The notes under the pieces are model-generated. The model saw only the letters and a program-made list of their open reading frames with translations. It did no database searches and was not told where the DNA came from. A stretch of DNA of 8,395 nucleotides from Endozoicomonas sp031844845. GTDB lineage: Bacteria; Pseudomonadota; Gammaproteobacteria; Pseudomonadales; Endozoicomonadaceae. The stretch covers positions 1-8,395 of the forward strand of contig NZ_JAVRMB020000044.1 of assembly GCF_031844845.1 (NCBI RefSeq), in the 5' to 3' direction. This document shows positions 1 to 6,626 of this stretch, in pieces. Every line of letters begins with the position of its first letter. Position 1 is the first letter of the stretch. The position numbers were made by a program, and so were the translations under genes.

Positions 1-72
1 GGGGATGATATCCCGGTCAGCTCGGAACCCAGGGTGTGTCTGGCAACCATAATTGGATCGTTCTACTGTAAA

Positions 73-91
73 AATGAGAATCGTTATTATT
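73..91 (-). promoter_or_regulatory. Fur box (iron repressor site)
   Basis: The 19 bases aatgagaatcgttattatt match 16 of 19 positions of the AATGATAATCATTATCATT register of the Fur consensus. The site overlaps a leftward -10 candidate (AATAAT on the - strand, 86-91), so iron-loaded Fur would block a promoter firing out of the left edge of the window. The match is seen directly; binding and orientation are inferred. It is unlikely to serve the rightward gene at 415, because no rightward -10 lies at the correct distance. Confidence 0.6.
86..91 (-). promoter_or_regulatory. Candidate -10 element of a leftward promoter
   Basis: Read on the - strand this hexamer is AATAAT, 5 of 6 to TATAAT. A start point about 7 bases further left (around 79-80) would place the FNR dyad centre (121.5) at about -42, the standard spacing for a class II FNR-activated promoter, which does not need a good -35. 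The gene it would drive lies mostly or wholly outside the window. Confidence 0.4.
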
Positions 92-114
92 CGTATTTAT
101 TGGGTTGTGTGCAA

Positions 115-128
115 TTGATATAGATCAA
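115..128. promoter_or_regulatory. FNR/Anr-type binding site
   Basis: TTGATATAGATCAA is a perfect match to the TTGATNNNNATCAA consensus recognised by FNR/Anr-family oxygen-responsive regulators. Its centre is about 40 bases from the Fur box centre. FNR activation combined with Fur repression is known from iron uptake promoters that work at low oxygen, such as E. coli feoABC. The identity of the controlled gene here is unknown. Confidence 0.6.
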
Positions 129-313
129 CAAAATTCTGGTGAAAAATTTCGGTTTTCCGTTGCCGGGATGGGGGTTTGCGTAAATATGAATAGCATTTGC
201 GAGAGGTTGACCAGACAGGCTGAGCTGCCATCAAATTATTTTTATTTCTGCTGATGATTTGGTTGTTTTTTACAATGATGAGAACGGGTCTGGTATTTCG
301 AGCCTGCCATCCT

Positions 314-379
314 ATTCGTGGTCAATTTCAATAGTCATCTTATTGAACCTTCATAAATGAGATGTTGTCTACCACGAAT
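314..379. repeat. Inverted repeat upstream of first AAA+ gene
   Basis: ATTCGTGGT (314-322) and ACCACGAAT (371-379) form a perfect 9-base inverted repeat. A smaller inverted repeat lies between the arms (TTCAATA 327-333 and TATTGAA 341-347). TGGTCAAT also occurs twice in direct orientation (319-326 and 379-386). The outer repeat ends 36 bases before the ATG, so it could be an operator or a leader RNA fold. No known regulator is recognised. Confidence 0.4.
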
Positions 380-401
380 GGTCAATCAATTCTCATTGAA
401 T

Positions 402-408
402 AAGGTGG
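402..408 (+). promoter_or_regulatory. Ribosome binding site of first AAA+ gene
   Basis: AAGGTGG lies 6 bases before the ATG at 415 and supports that start, which is followed directly by a signal-peptide sequence. Confidence 0.65.
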
Positions 409-414
409 TAGTAA

Positions 415-1947
415 ATGAAGCTTTTGAAGCAGGTCAGTATTTGTTTTTTTACGATTCTCACTTTATTTCCTGTTGCTCAGGCAGATGAAGTACCTGTTGG
501 GCTGGATAAACTTCATATAAGCTATCTGCGCCAATATATGGTGAATCATCGTTTTTTTGATCGAGTTAGTAGCCACGCCAGTCGCTCCGGCCTGCCAATA
601 GAGACACAGATAAAAATAGGGAGGGACGAGACCAGGGAGAATTACCAGTGGGTATTGCGAGAATATCCGTTATATGAACTCATGCCTTATGCGGCATTCA
701 CTACAGTGGTTGCTGTTGCCGGGGCTATCGCGTATGCGAATAGCGATGCTATTGCTAATTATTTTATTGCCCTTTCACCCGCTGGGGCTTCATTTAGGCT
801 CACAGCACTCGCTGTGTTGGCCAGCCTATCAATAATACCGATAATTCAAACATTTATAGAAGCGAATCACGTAATATTTCCACCGACTTTACCTGAGGAA
901 AGTTTGATTCTGGCGTATGGTGCAAAGAAACGTCTGTTAGATAAAAGTACACAGCATTATATAGAAGATGAACTCTTCTATAGCTTTTGGAGAAGTCCCG
1001 GTAGCGAAGCGCTCAGCCGTTTGCAAAAGATTCTGGATAAAGCACTGAGATTACCATTTTACTCTAAAGAGTTAGTTTACGATGAGGAAAAAATTGAACA
1101 GATCTTGCGTCATTACTCTCCTGATCTGGCAGATCGTTTGAAACTCTTTGCTCATTCAGAACTGATTTATCAGCAGGCCGATTCGACCATACGAGATACT
1201 CATTACCCGGTTTATTTTCAGGGTGCTCCGGGTACCGGGAAAACCTATGCGGCCGGGCAGCTTGCAGAAGCAATGGGAACTAACCTTGCCGTTGTAACGC
1301 TGGATGGTGCAACCATTGATGACATTATTGGTACACCCTTTGAAACGATTGATGCCAAAGCTGGCAGAATTCTGGATGCCATTATTGCCCGTACGCAGTC
1401 GAGCCAGGATGTAAACCATTACAATCAGGTGCTTCTGATCGATGAGTTTGACCGCCTGTTTATTTCAGGTAATGAAAAAACCAGGGATGTTCTTTCATTT
1501 ATGTTGAAGCTATTGGATCCTGCCAACCGTTCGTTTTACAGCCGTTATTTGAAAACCGAACTACGTTTGCCAGTAACTATTATTCTGGCTGGAAATCTGG
1601 ATATTCATGAGCTGAGTGTCCATGATCCAGAACTTGAAGCAATGGCCTCACGACTGGATAAAGTTGTATTTGAAGGTTTCAGTGTTGAAGCTAAAAAAGC
1701 TATTGCTACAGAAATTATGATTCCGAATAAAGAGAGGCGCTACCAATCATCGGGTAAGATGTTTGCAGAATTTACTTTGCCTGAAAGTGGTCATGAAATG
1801 ATCGATGCCTTTATTGAAACGGATCAGGACCCTGGCTTGCGCTCCCTTGAAAAGACTATTTCAAAGGTTTTTGAGATGTTTGCTCATGAAATTCCCGAAC
1901 CAAGGAATCCAGAGCCCGTCAAAGTGCAGAGTGACAGTTATTACTAA
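415..1947 (+). CDS. Exported Lon-like AAA+ ATPase, paralogue 1
   Basis: A 510-residue AAA+ ATPase of unknown role. Residues 1-23 look like a Sec signal peptide (basic MKLLK, hydrophobic core, AQA before D24). A conserved stretch (about 36-90) contains FFDR and VLREYPLY. Hydrophobic segments lie near 92-108 and 128-148, followed by a block shared with the neighbour (about 158-222, including IEDELFY and ILDKALRLPFY). The ATPase module has Walker A GAPGTGKT (270-277), Walker B LLIDEFD (340-346), sensor 1 N394 in LAGN, arginine finger R413 in ASRLD, and sensor 2 R476 in GLRSLEK. The spacing, LLDP after Walker B and the GFS...IPNK...GLRSLEK order resemble Lon protease, but the chain ends about 35 residues after sensor 2 and has no S16 peptidase domain. 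If the signal works and both hydrophobic segments span the membrane, the ATPase would be extracytoplasmic, which is odd. It could equally be a membrane chaperone or a secreted effector. The ATPase fold is secure; the function is not known. Confidence 0.9.
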   Translation: MKLLKQVSICFFTILTLFPVAQADEVPVGLDKLHISYLRQYMVNHRFFDRVSSHASRSGLPIETQIKIGRDETRENYQWVLREYPLYELMPYAAFTTVVAVAGAIAYANSDAIANYFIALSPAGASFRLTALAVLASLSIIPIIQTFIEANHVIFPPTLPEESLILAYGAKKRLLDKSTQHYIEDELFYSFWRSPGSEALSRLQKILDKALRLPFYSKELVYDEEKIEQILRHYSPDLADRLKLFAHSELIYQQADSTIRDTHYPVYFQGAPGTGKTYAAGQLAEAMGTNLAVVTLDGATIDDIIGTPFETIDAKAGRILDAIIARTQSSQDVNHYNQVLLIDEFDRLFISGNEKTRDVLSFMLKLLDPANRSFYSRYLKTELRLPVTIILAGNLDIHELSVHDPELEAMASRLDKVVFEGFSVEAKKAIATEIMIPNKERRYQSSGKMFAEFTLPESGHEMIDAFIETDQDPGLRSLEKTISKVFEMFAHEIPEPRNPEPVKVQSDSYY

Positions 1948-1953
1948 GCCAGA

Positions 1954-1984
1954 GCTGCCAGTTATTAATTATCTAATAAGCAGC
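1954..1984 (+). terminator. Stem-loop just after first AAA+ gene
   Basis: GCTGC (1954-1958) pairs with GCAGC (1980-1984) and TTATTA (1962-1967) with TAATAA (1974-1979), leaving a 3-base bulge and a 6-base loop. It starts 7 bases after the stop codon. There is no following T-run, so it may be an RNA 3'-end stabiliser or a weak terminator rather than a classical intrinsic terminator. Confidence 0.3.
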
Positions 1985-2122
1985 CATGGGCGAAAAATAT
2001 CGCTTACCGACGGCTGACTACCCCGCCGGAAATCGTTGTTTAATGAAGATCCTTTCTGGTTGGTTTTTGAAGCAGTTAGCTATACCGGTGACGATCATTT
2101 TGAACATTTCACCCTGAAATTA

Positions 2123-2159
2123 AAATTATCAACTATGTTCATTTTCTGAAACATAATTT
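2123..2159. repeat. AT-rich hairpin upstream of second AAA+ gene
   Basis: AAATTAT (2123-2129) pairs with ATAATTT (2153-2159). Inside, ATGTTCA (2135-2141) pairs with TGAAACAT (2147-2154 region) with one bulged A, leaving a TTTTC loop. The fold ends just before the GGAGGG motif and could influence its exposure. The low sequence complexity makes chance a real alternative. Confidence 0.25.
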
Positions 2160-2241
2160 CCGGAGGGATAGTGATTGGCTGAAACGATCGGTCTACCCCT
2201 GAAAAAACAGATTGTCTCTGATGAGTTATGACACTGAATGC

Positions 2242-2248
2242 AAAAGGG
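2242..2248 (+). promoter_or_regulatory. Ribosome binding site deciding the second AAA+ start
   Basis: AAAAGGG lies 5 bases before the ATG at 2254. The in-frame upstream candidates TTG 2212 and ATG 2221 have no Shine-Dalgarno and would add a polar stretch in front of the signal peptide, so 2254 is preferred. Confidence 0.55.
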
Positions 2249-2253
2249 TTGGT

Positions 2254-3774
2254 ATGAGAAGAATCGCTTTATGTTTTATTGTTCCTTTCTTTTTAATAAT
2301 TTTGAAAGCCAGTTCTGATGAATCAGCTCAACATTCTGATGCTCCCCAGGTGACTTTATTGCGGGGATATCTTGCAAGTAGTCGATTTTTTGATCGATTA
2401 AGTGCTCAACATTCGGGCTATGAATCCGAAGACATGGTCGGAGGGAGCGTTAGAAGAGCCAGAGAAGAAACAGCAAAACAGTTCGCCTGGGTCTTAAGAG
2501 AATACCCTTTATACAATGTACTGCCGACGAGCGCACTTTATGTGGCGGTTAGTGGATTGTCTGCCAAGTGGGCTGCGAAAAACCTGCTCTGGCTGGCAGG
2601 GCAGGCAATGGTGAACCGGGAAAAAGTTGTTTTCTGGTCGATTCTCTCATTACCTGTGTTAGTGGTCGGGGGTGGAATGTTTTTTGGTAGTCTACCCAGT
2701 TTGTATCGTGGTTTTTATTACTCATTATTCCCCCCGATGCTACCGGAGGTGAACCTGGTTACTGCCTATGGTTCCAAGAAAGCATTATTACCGAAAAGTA
2801 CTCAAAGCTATATTGAGGATGAGCTTTTCTATAATTTCTGGCAGAGGCCAAGTAGTGATGGCTTTAAACGGCTACAAAAAATTCTTGATAAGGCCCTCAG
2901 GTTACCCTTCTATAGAAAGTCGTTGACGTATAATTCTGATTCAATAGAGGGTTCTCTGAAGTATTTTTCGCCAAACCTGGTTGAACGATTAGATCGATTT
3001 GTTTATTCAGAAATTGCCTATCAGAAAATGGCAGCGCAGGTTAGTGAAAGTCATTATCCGGTCTATTTTCAAGGTGCCCCGGGCACAGGAAAAACTTATG
3101 CGGCACAGAAGCTGGCAGAGGCTATGGATACTAATCTGGCGGTGGTAACACTGGATGGCAGTTCGGTTGATGATATTGTTGGAACATCATTTGAACGGGA
3201 AGACAGTAAACCGGGCCTGCTGGTTGATGCTATTGTTGCCAGTACGAAATCCTCTCGGGATATTAATCATAAAAATCAGATTTTATTGATTGATGAATTT
3301 GATCGCCTGTTTATTTCCGGAGATCAAAGAAATAAGGAAATACTGTCTTTTCTTCTAAAATTGCTGGATCCCAAAAATCGGCATTTTTACAGCCCTTATC
3401 TGAAAACGATTGTTCATCTTCCAGATACTATTATTCTGGCTGGTAATAGTGATATTAATTCGCTGAGTCATAATAGTCCTGAGTTAGAAGCCATTGCTTC
3501 AAGGCTGGATACTATTGTTTTTTCAGGATTCTCCACTGAAACCAAGAGCTCTATTGCTTTTGATACGTTAATTCCCAATAAAATAAAACGGTATCAATCC
3601 ATTGGGAGTGAGTTTTCTGATTTTTTTCTTCCAGATGAAGGGTGTGAAATGATTGAATCATTTATCGAAAATGATAGTGATACTGGTCTTCGTTCCCTTG
3701 AGAAATATTTAACGGAAGTGTTTGAAGTTTTTTCCAAACAGTATGGTGTCAGCGCTTTAAAGGACGATGCTTAG
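2254..3774 (+). CDS. Exported Lon-like AAA+ ATPase, paralogue 2
   Basis: A 506-residue paralogue of the gene at 415, colinear along its whole length and well over half identical in the ATPase part. The ATG at 2254 is chosen over in-frame TTG 2212 and ATG 2221 because it has a Shine-Dalgarno and starts a canonical signal peptide (MRR, then a hydrophobic core to about residue 17, polar from about 19). The exported part keeps FFDR and VLREYPLY. The hydrophobic zone is about residues 92-147, strongest at 125-147, and less alike between the paralogues. Then come IEDELFY and ILDKALRLPFY, Walker A GAPGTGKT (274-281), Walker B LLIDEFD (344-350), sensor 1 N398, arginine finger R417 and sensor 2 R480 in GLRSLEK. 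All catalytic residues are present, so it should be active. As in its neighbour, the Lon-type peptidase domain is absent. The tandem arrangement suggests duplication and perhaps a hetero-oligomer. Function unknown. Confidence 0.88.
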   Translation: MRRIALCFIVPFFLIILKASSDESAQHSDAPQVTLLRGYLASSRFFDRLSAQHSGYESEDMVGGSVRRAREETAKQFAWVLREYPLYNVLPTSALYVAVSGLSAKWAAKNLLWLAGQAMVNREKVVFWSILSLPVLVVGGGMFFGSLPSLYRGFYYSLFPPMLPEVNLVTAYGSKKALLPKSTQSYIEDELFYNFWQRPSSDGFKRLQKILDKALRLPFYRKSLTYNSDSIEGSLKYFSPNLVERLDRFVYSEIAYQKMAAQVSESHYPVYFQGAPGTGKTYAAQKLAEAMDTNLAVVTLDGSSVDDIVGTSFEREDSKPGLLVDAIVASTKSSRDINHKNQILLIDEFDRLFISGDQRNKEILSFLLKLLDPKNRHFYSPYLKTIVHLPDTIILAGNSDINSLSHNSPELEAIASRLDTIVFSGFSTETKSSIAFDTLIPNKIKRYQSIGSEFSDFFLPDEGCEMIESFIENDSDTGLRSLEKYLTEVFEVFSKQYGVSALKDDA

Positions 3775-3789
3775 GGTAGACGTTCCTGG

Positions 3790-3840
3790 GCTGCCCGCTG
3801 CCCGAAAAAGCCTGGTTTGCTTTTGCGGGAAGCGGGAAGC
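3790..3840. terminator. Long imperfect hairpin between convergent genes
   Basis: Bases 3790-3811 fold back on 3819-3840 with 19 of 22 positions paired (mismatches at 3793, 3800 and 3805) and a 7-base loop. It lies 15 bases after the second AAA+ stop and 20 bases beyond the hmuV stop on the other strand, the expected place for a bidirectional terminator. Neither side has a T-run immediately after the stem, so it could instead be a REP-like element that blocks exonucleases or transcription through the junction. Confidence 0.5.
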
Positions 3841-3856
3841 GGGAAGCGGGAAGCGG
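3825..3856. repeat. GCGGGAA tandem repeat (4.6 copies)
   Basis: Four perfect 7-base units GCGGGAA (3825-3852) are followed by a partial GCGG. The first one and a half units form the 3' arm of the hairpin. The array ends 4 bases before the hmuV stop codon. Copy number may vary by slippage or by pairing of alternative units with the 5' arm. Confidence 0.85.
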
Positions 3857-3860
3857 TCAT

Positions 3861-4676
3861 TTAATGATTCACAACCAGTGGGCAGTGATAAACCGGGTGA
3901 TCTGGCACACTGACTTCAATATTAAACACCTGCCCGATGGTTTCTGGCGTCAACACCTGGTGGGGTGTTCCTTCCGCGGCCATTTGTCCGTTTTTGAGGA
4001 TCACAATCCGGTCAGAATATCGTGCAGCCAGATTCAGGTCGTGCATAATCACCATCACGCCCATTCCCTGATTCGCTTCCTGTCGAGCCATCTTAAGAGT
4101 GAGTTGCTGGTGTGCCGGGTCCAGTGCCGACGTCGGCTCGTCCAGCAGCAGGTAACGCTGACCATAAGCGCTTTCATCCCAGATTTGTGCCAGTACCCTG
4201 GCCATATGCACTCGTTGGCGCTCACCACCGGAAAGGGTCGTGTAGTGCTGGTCTTTCAGGTGTAAACCATCCACTTTTTCCAGTGCTTTCCGGGTAATCA
4301 TCAGGTTTTCGTCCCGATCGCTGGCGCAGGGAATGCGCCCGAGCAGCACCACTTCTTCAACCGTAAAAGGAAAGCTCAATGACGATGACTGTGGCAGTAC
4401 ACCCAGCATCAAAGCCTGATGGTTCAGTGGCCAGTCATTACGCCCATTAAGCAGCACATTGCCCGTTGACGGTTTTCTTTCTCCGCTGATGACTTTCATC
4501 AACGTACTTTTTCCGGCACCGTTCGGGCCAAGTACAGAAACGACTTCCCCCGGATTCAGGGTGAAGTTGATACCCTGAAGAAGGAATCTGTCGCCAATTT
4601 GAACCGAAACGTCCCGCACTTGCAGAGTACTCACCGTATTTACTGCGGCTCTTTCCACGCTCTCCACGCTTTCCAT
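3861..4676 (-). CDS. hmuV: Haem ABC transporter ATP-binding protein HmuV
   Basis: The cytoplasmic ATPase of the HmuTUV haem importer, 271 residues, normal for the family. It powers haem transfer through HmuU. It shows Walker A GPNGAGKST (50-58), Q-loop Q96, ABC signature LSGGERQR (148-155), Walker B LLLDEP (176-181), D-loop SALD and switch H212. The HmuV-type C-terminus is intact. The gene starts 2 bases after the hmuU stop, with an AAAGGA-like Shine-Dalgarno inside the end of hmuU, so it is the last gene of the operon and translationally coupled. The first 15 residues are a low-complexity ESVE-type leader before the fold, so a slightly later start cannot be fully excluded. In Vibrio nomenclature this is hutD. 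A vitamin B12 or siderophore ATPase would look similar; the tonB-exb-hmuT context favours haem. Confidence 0.92.
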   Translation of the reverse strand: MESVESVERAAVNTVSTLQVRDVSVQIGDRFLLQGINFTLNPGEVVSVLGPNGAGKSTLMKVISGERKPSTGNVLLNGRNDWPLNHQALMLGVLPQSSSLSFPFTVEEVVLLGRIPCASDRDENLMITRKALEKVDGLHLKDQHYTTLSGGERQRVHMARVLAQIWDESAYGQRYLLLDEPTSALDPAHQQLTLKMARQEANQGMGVMVIMHDLNLAARYSDRIVILKNGQMAAEGTPHQVLTPETIGQVFNIEVSVPDHPVYHCPLVVNH

Positions 4677-4678
4677 AG

Positions 4679-5731
4679 TCAGGTAATCCTTTTACGCTGC
4701 TGCCACAGCAGTGACAGGAAGAAAGGGGCACCCATCAATGCAGTGACAATGCCAATGGGAAGTTCTGCAGGGGCGACAATGGTTCGGGAAATCATATCTG
4801 CTGCCAGTAACAGAACCCCACCCAGCATAGCGGAAGCCGGCAGAAGAATACGGTGATCAGGGCCAACGGCTAACCGGATAAGGTGAGGAACTACCAGTCC
4901 GACAAAACCAATAATACCGCTGACGGAAACAGAAACACCCACCGCCAGAGCCGTCAGGAAGATCAGTTTCAGTTTGACCTTCTGGACATCGATACCCAGG
5001 TGGCGCGCTTCAGACTCGCCCAGCAACAAGGCATTGAGCACCAGTCCATAGCGTCCAAGAATAAGCATGACGGGAATCAGTAATGTGGCACAGATAGTGA
5101 CCAGATCCCAGGTCGCTCCCCCGAGACTGCCCATCTGCCAGAAGGTCAGGTTCCGCAGCATGGTGTCATCAGCAACGTAGTTCAGCATCCCCATGCCCGC
5201 ACCGGCCAGGGCATTAATAGCAACACCGGCCAGCAGCATGGTGGCTACGGAAGTACCATGGTCGCTGGTCCCTATTTTATAAACCAGCCAGGTGGTGAGC
5301 ACACCACCGGCAAAGGCCAGAATGGAAATACTATAGCTTTGCAGCAGTGCCGGAGCGTCGGCAAACAACAGGCCGCCCAGGACAATGGCGATACCGGCCC
5401 CCAGTGCTGACCCGCTGGAAACACCGATAATACTGGGGTCAGCCAGAGGGTTTCTGAACAGCCCCTGCATGGAAGCACCGGCAACAGCCAGAGAGCCGCC
5501 GACGATTAAACCCAGCAGTGTTCGTGGTAAACGGATCGATTCAATAATCAGTGCTGACTGACTGCTGATTGAGCTGTCTGAAAATGAAAAGCCCAGTCGA
5601 TCAAACAGAATGGTCAGAATATCGCCTGCGGGAATGGGTACTGGGCCAACGCCTATGGACACAATCACCATGACTGGCAGCAGGATTGCCAGCCCGGTTA
5701 ACAGCAGTGGCCCCTGATGATTACGACTCAT
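4679..5731 (-). CDS. hmuU: Haem ABC transporter permease HmuU (FecCD family)
   Basis: The inner-membrane permease of the haem importer, 350 residues from the ATG at 5731, rich in hydrophobic helices (about ten expected for the family). Diagnostic FecCD/BtuC segments are GASMQGLFRNPLADPSIIG (about 85-103), the cytoplasmic coupling region ESEARHLGID (229-238), GFVGLVVPHLIR (255-266) and the C-terminal LPIGIVTALMGAPFF (about 314-328). The frame is open further upstream to 5833, but that extension is polar, lies entirely within hmuT, and is rejected as the start. The chosen start overlaps the end of hmuT by 11 bases. The nearest Shine-Dalgarno-like GAAGG is about 15 bases away, so translation probably depends on coupling to hmuT. 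Pairs with HmuV. Called hutC in Vibrio. Confidence 0.92.
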   Translation of the reverse strand: MSRNHQGPLLLTGLAILLPVMVIVSIGVGPVPIPAGDILTILFDRLGFSFSDSSISSQSALIIESIRLPRTLLGLIVGGSLAVAGASMQGLFRNPLADPSIIGVSSGSALGAGIAIVLGGLLFADAPALLQSYSISILAFAGGVLTTWLVYKIGTSDHGTSVATMLLAGVAINALAGAGMGMLNYVADDTMLRNLTFWQMGSLGGATWDLVTICATLLIPVMLILGRYGLVLNALLLGESEARHLGIDVQKVKLKLIFLTALAVGVSVSVSGIIGFVGLVVPHLIRLAVGPDHRILLPASAMLGGVLLLAADMISRTIVAPAELPIGIVTALMGAPFFLSLLWQQRKRIT

Positions 5732-6626
5732 TATCGGATGAGCTACCTTCGTCAGAATAAAAAGATTTTGCCAGAGACAGTGCAACCTCTCCGGTTCTCG
5801 GGCCCAGGCCACCCAGCAGCATATTGCCATCAATGGCTACGATACGCCCATTGCGACCTGCAGGTGTCTGCTTCAGGATAGGCATTTGTTTCAGTAATGT
5901 CTCAGGGGTTACATCGGGATTACTGGTAGAGCCGGGGAAAATAATGACCTCCGGAGCCAGCAGCAGCATGGCCTCATTGGAGAGCGCCTTGTACCCCTTG
6001 AACTGCTCAGCTGCAGGGTTGTAACCGCCCGCCAGATCAATTATCGCATTGGCTGCAGTGCCACTGCCCGAGACGGTTGGGGAACGACCACCCATGGCCA
6101 GTACAAACAGCACCGGTACCTTTTTCTCATACTTTTGCTCGTAGGAAGCGGCCAGGGCCTCAGCTTCTTCCAGGGAGTCTTCTATGGTTTCCCAGAGTTC
6201 ATTTCCCTGTTGTTCTTTACCCAGAATGCTCGCCAGAGATTTAATCTGGATTTCAATGCTTTCGGCCGTATGATTCAGTGGCAGTGCTTCCACGTCAACG
6301 CCTGCGCTTTCCAGTTGTGCCAGTGTGGAAGGCGGACCCATGTCGTCTGTACCAATCAGCATCGTTGGCTGAAGGGCAAGAATACCCTCTGCAGACAGTT
6401 GTTTGTGATAGCCGAGTCTTGGCAGCTGATTAACGGCCTGTGGCCAGGTACTGGTCTGGTCTACCGCGATGACCTGATCACCTGCACCCAGAGCGTAGAT
6501 GATTTCCGTAACACCATTGCCTGCCGAAATAATGCGCTGAGTGTCGTGTGATTCCTGAGCCATGGCTGCATTGGAAACAAGTCCAAAAACAGCTGACAGA
6601 ACCAGAGGCTTAATTATTTTCTTCAT
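5721..6626 (-). CDS. hmuT: Periplasmic haem-binding protein HmuT
   Basis: The substrate-binding protein of the haem ABC importer, 301 residues. A Sec signal peptide (MKK, hydrophobic core, AMA at 21-23 before Q24) sends it to the periplasm, where it takes haem and passes it to HmuU. Y73 in LGYHKQLSAEG aligns with the axial haem-ligand tyrosine of ShuT, HmuT and PhuT, and H74 follows directly. The GGRSPTVSGSGTAANAIIDL segment is typical of the HmuT group. No lipobox is present, so the protein is soluble. TAGGAGC lies about 6 bases upstream of the ATG, and the start overlaps the exbD stop as ATGA. It ends in a Ser/Asp-rich tail. A related metal-chelate binding protein is the alternative, but the tyrosine motif and neighbours favour haem. 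Called hutB in Vibrio. Confidence 0.92.
   Translation of the reverse strand: MKKIIKPLVLSAVFGLVSNAAMAQESHDTQRIISAGNGVTEIIYALGAGDQVIAVDQTSTWPQAVNQLPRLGYHKQLSAEGILALQPTMLIGTDDMGPPSTLAQLESAGVDVEALPLNHTAESIEIQIKSLASILGKEQQGNELWETIEDSLEEAEALAASYEQKYEKKVPVLFVLAMGGRSPTVSGSGTAANAIIDLAGGYNPAAEQFKGYKALSNEAMLLLAPEVIIFPGSTSNPDVTPETLLKQMPILKQTPAGRNGRIVAIDGNMLLGGLGPRTGEVALSLAKSFYSDEGSSSDNES

Larger units (their letters stand above)
1..414. other. Non-coding region left of the first AAA+ gene
   Basis: No convincing gene is seen here. The left end carries a Fur-type box and an FNR-type dyad, annotated separately. Leftward from position 50 a short open frame (ATG at 50-48) runs off the window edge. It would lie about 28 nt downstream of the predicted leftward start point, but it has no visible Shine-Dalgarno and its 16 visible codons match nothing I recognise, so I do not call it a gene. 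The stretch from about 130 to 400 is AT-rich. It contains a TACAAT hexamer (271-276) that could be a -10 for the rightward gene, without a good -35, and an inverted repeat close to that gene. Confidence 0.6.
1948..2253. other. Spacer between the two AAA+ genes
   Basis: No supported gene. A 43-codon frame (ATG 1986, stop 2115-2117) lacks a Shine-Dalgarno. An overlapping frame open from about 2018 to the TGA at 2146-2148 has a plausible protein-like composition (a DPFWLVFEAVSYTGDD stretch), so this may be decayed coding sequence. A strong Shine-Dalgarno, GGAGGG (2162-2167), sits 7 bases before a TTG that opens an 18-codon frame (2175-2231) overlapping the upstream flank of the second gene; it could be a leader peptide. 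Two hairpins are listed separately. No clear promoter is seen. Confidence 0.5.

Noticed and set aside
2212..2253. Longer start (TTG 2212 or ATG 2221) for the second AAA+ protein
   Set aside because: No Shine-Dalgarno before either codon, and the added residues are polar and would bury the signal peptide. ATG 2254 has AAAAGGG at good spacing and matches the length of paralogue 1.
2191..3781. Matching 8-base inverted repeats GTCTACCC (2191-2198) and GGGTAGAC (3774-3781) around the second AAA+ gene as ends of a mobile element
   Set aside because: Only 8 bases match, there is no target duplication or transposase, and one copy overlaps the stop codon; this is within chance expectation.
3864..4265. 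Open frame of 133 codons on the + strand
   Set aside because: It is antisense to hmuV, whose Walker A/B and signature motifs are intact, and its own translation shows no recognisable domain.
5732..5833. N-terminal extension of hmuU to an ATG at 5833
   Set aside because: It lies wholly inside hmuT, is not hydrophobic and is unlike permease N-termini. The family length fits the ATG at 5731.
6135..6551. Open frame of 138 codons on the + strand
   Set aside because: It is antisense to hmuT, has no Shine-Dalgarno and has an atypical composition; the hmuT reading is certain.
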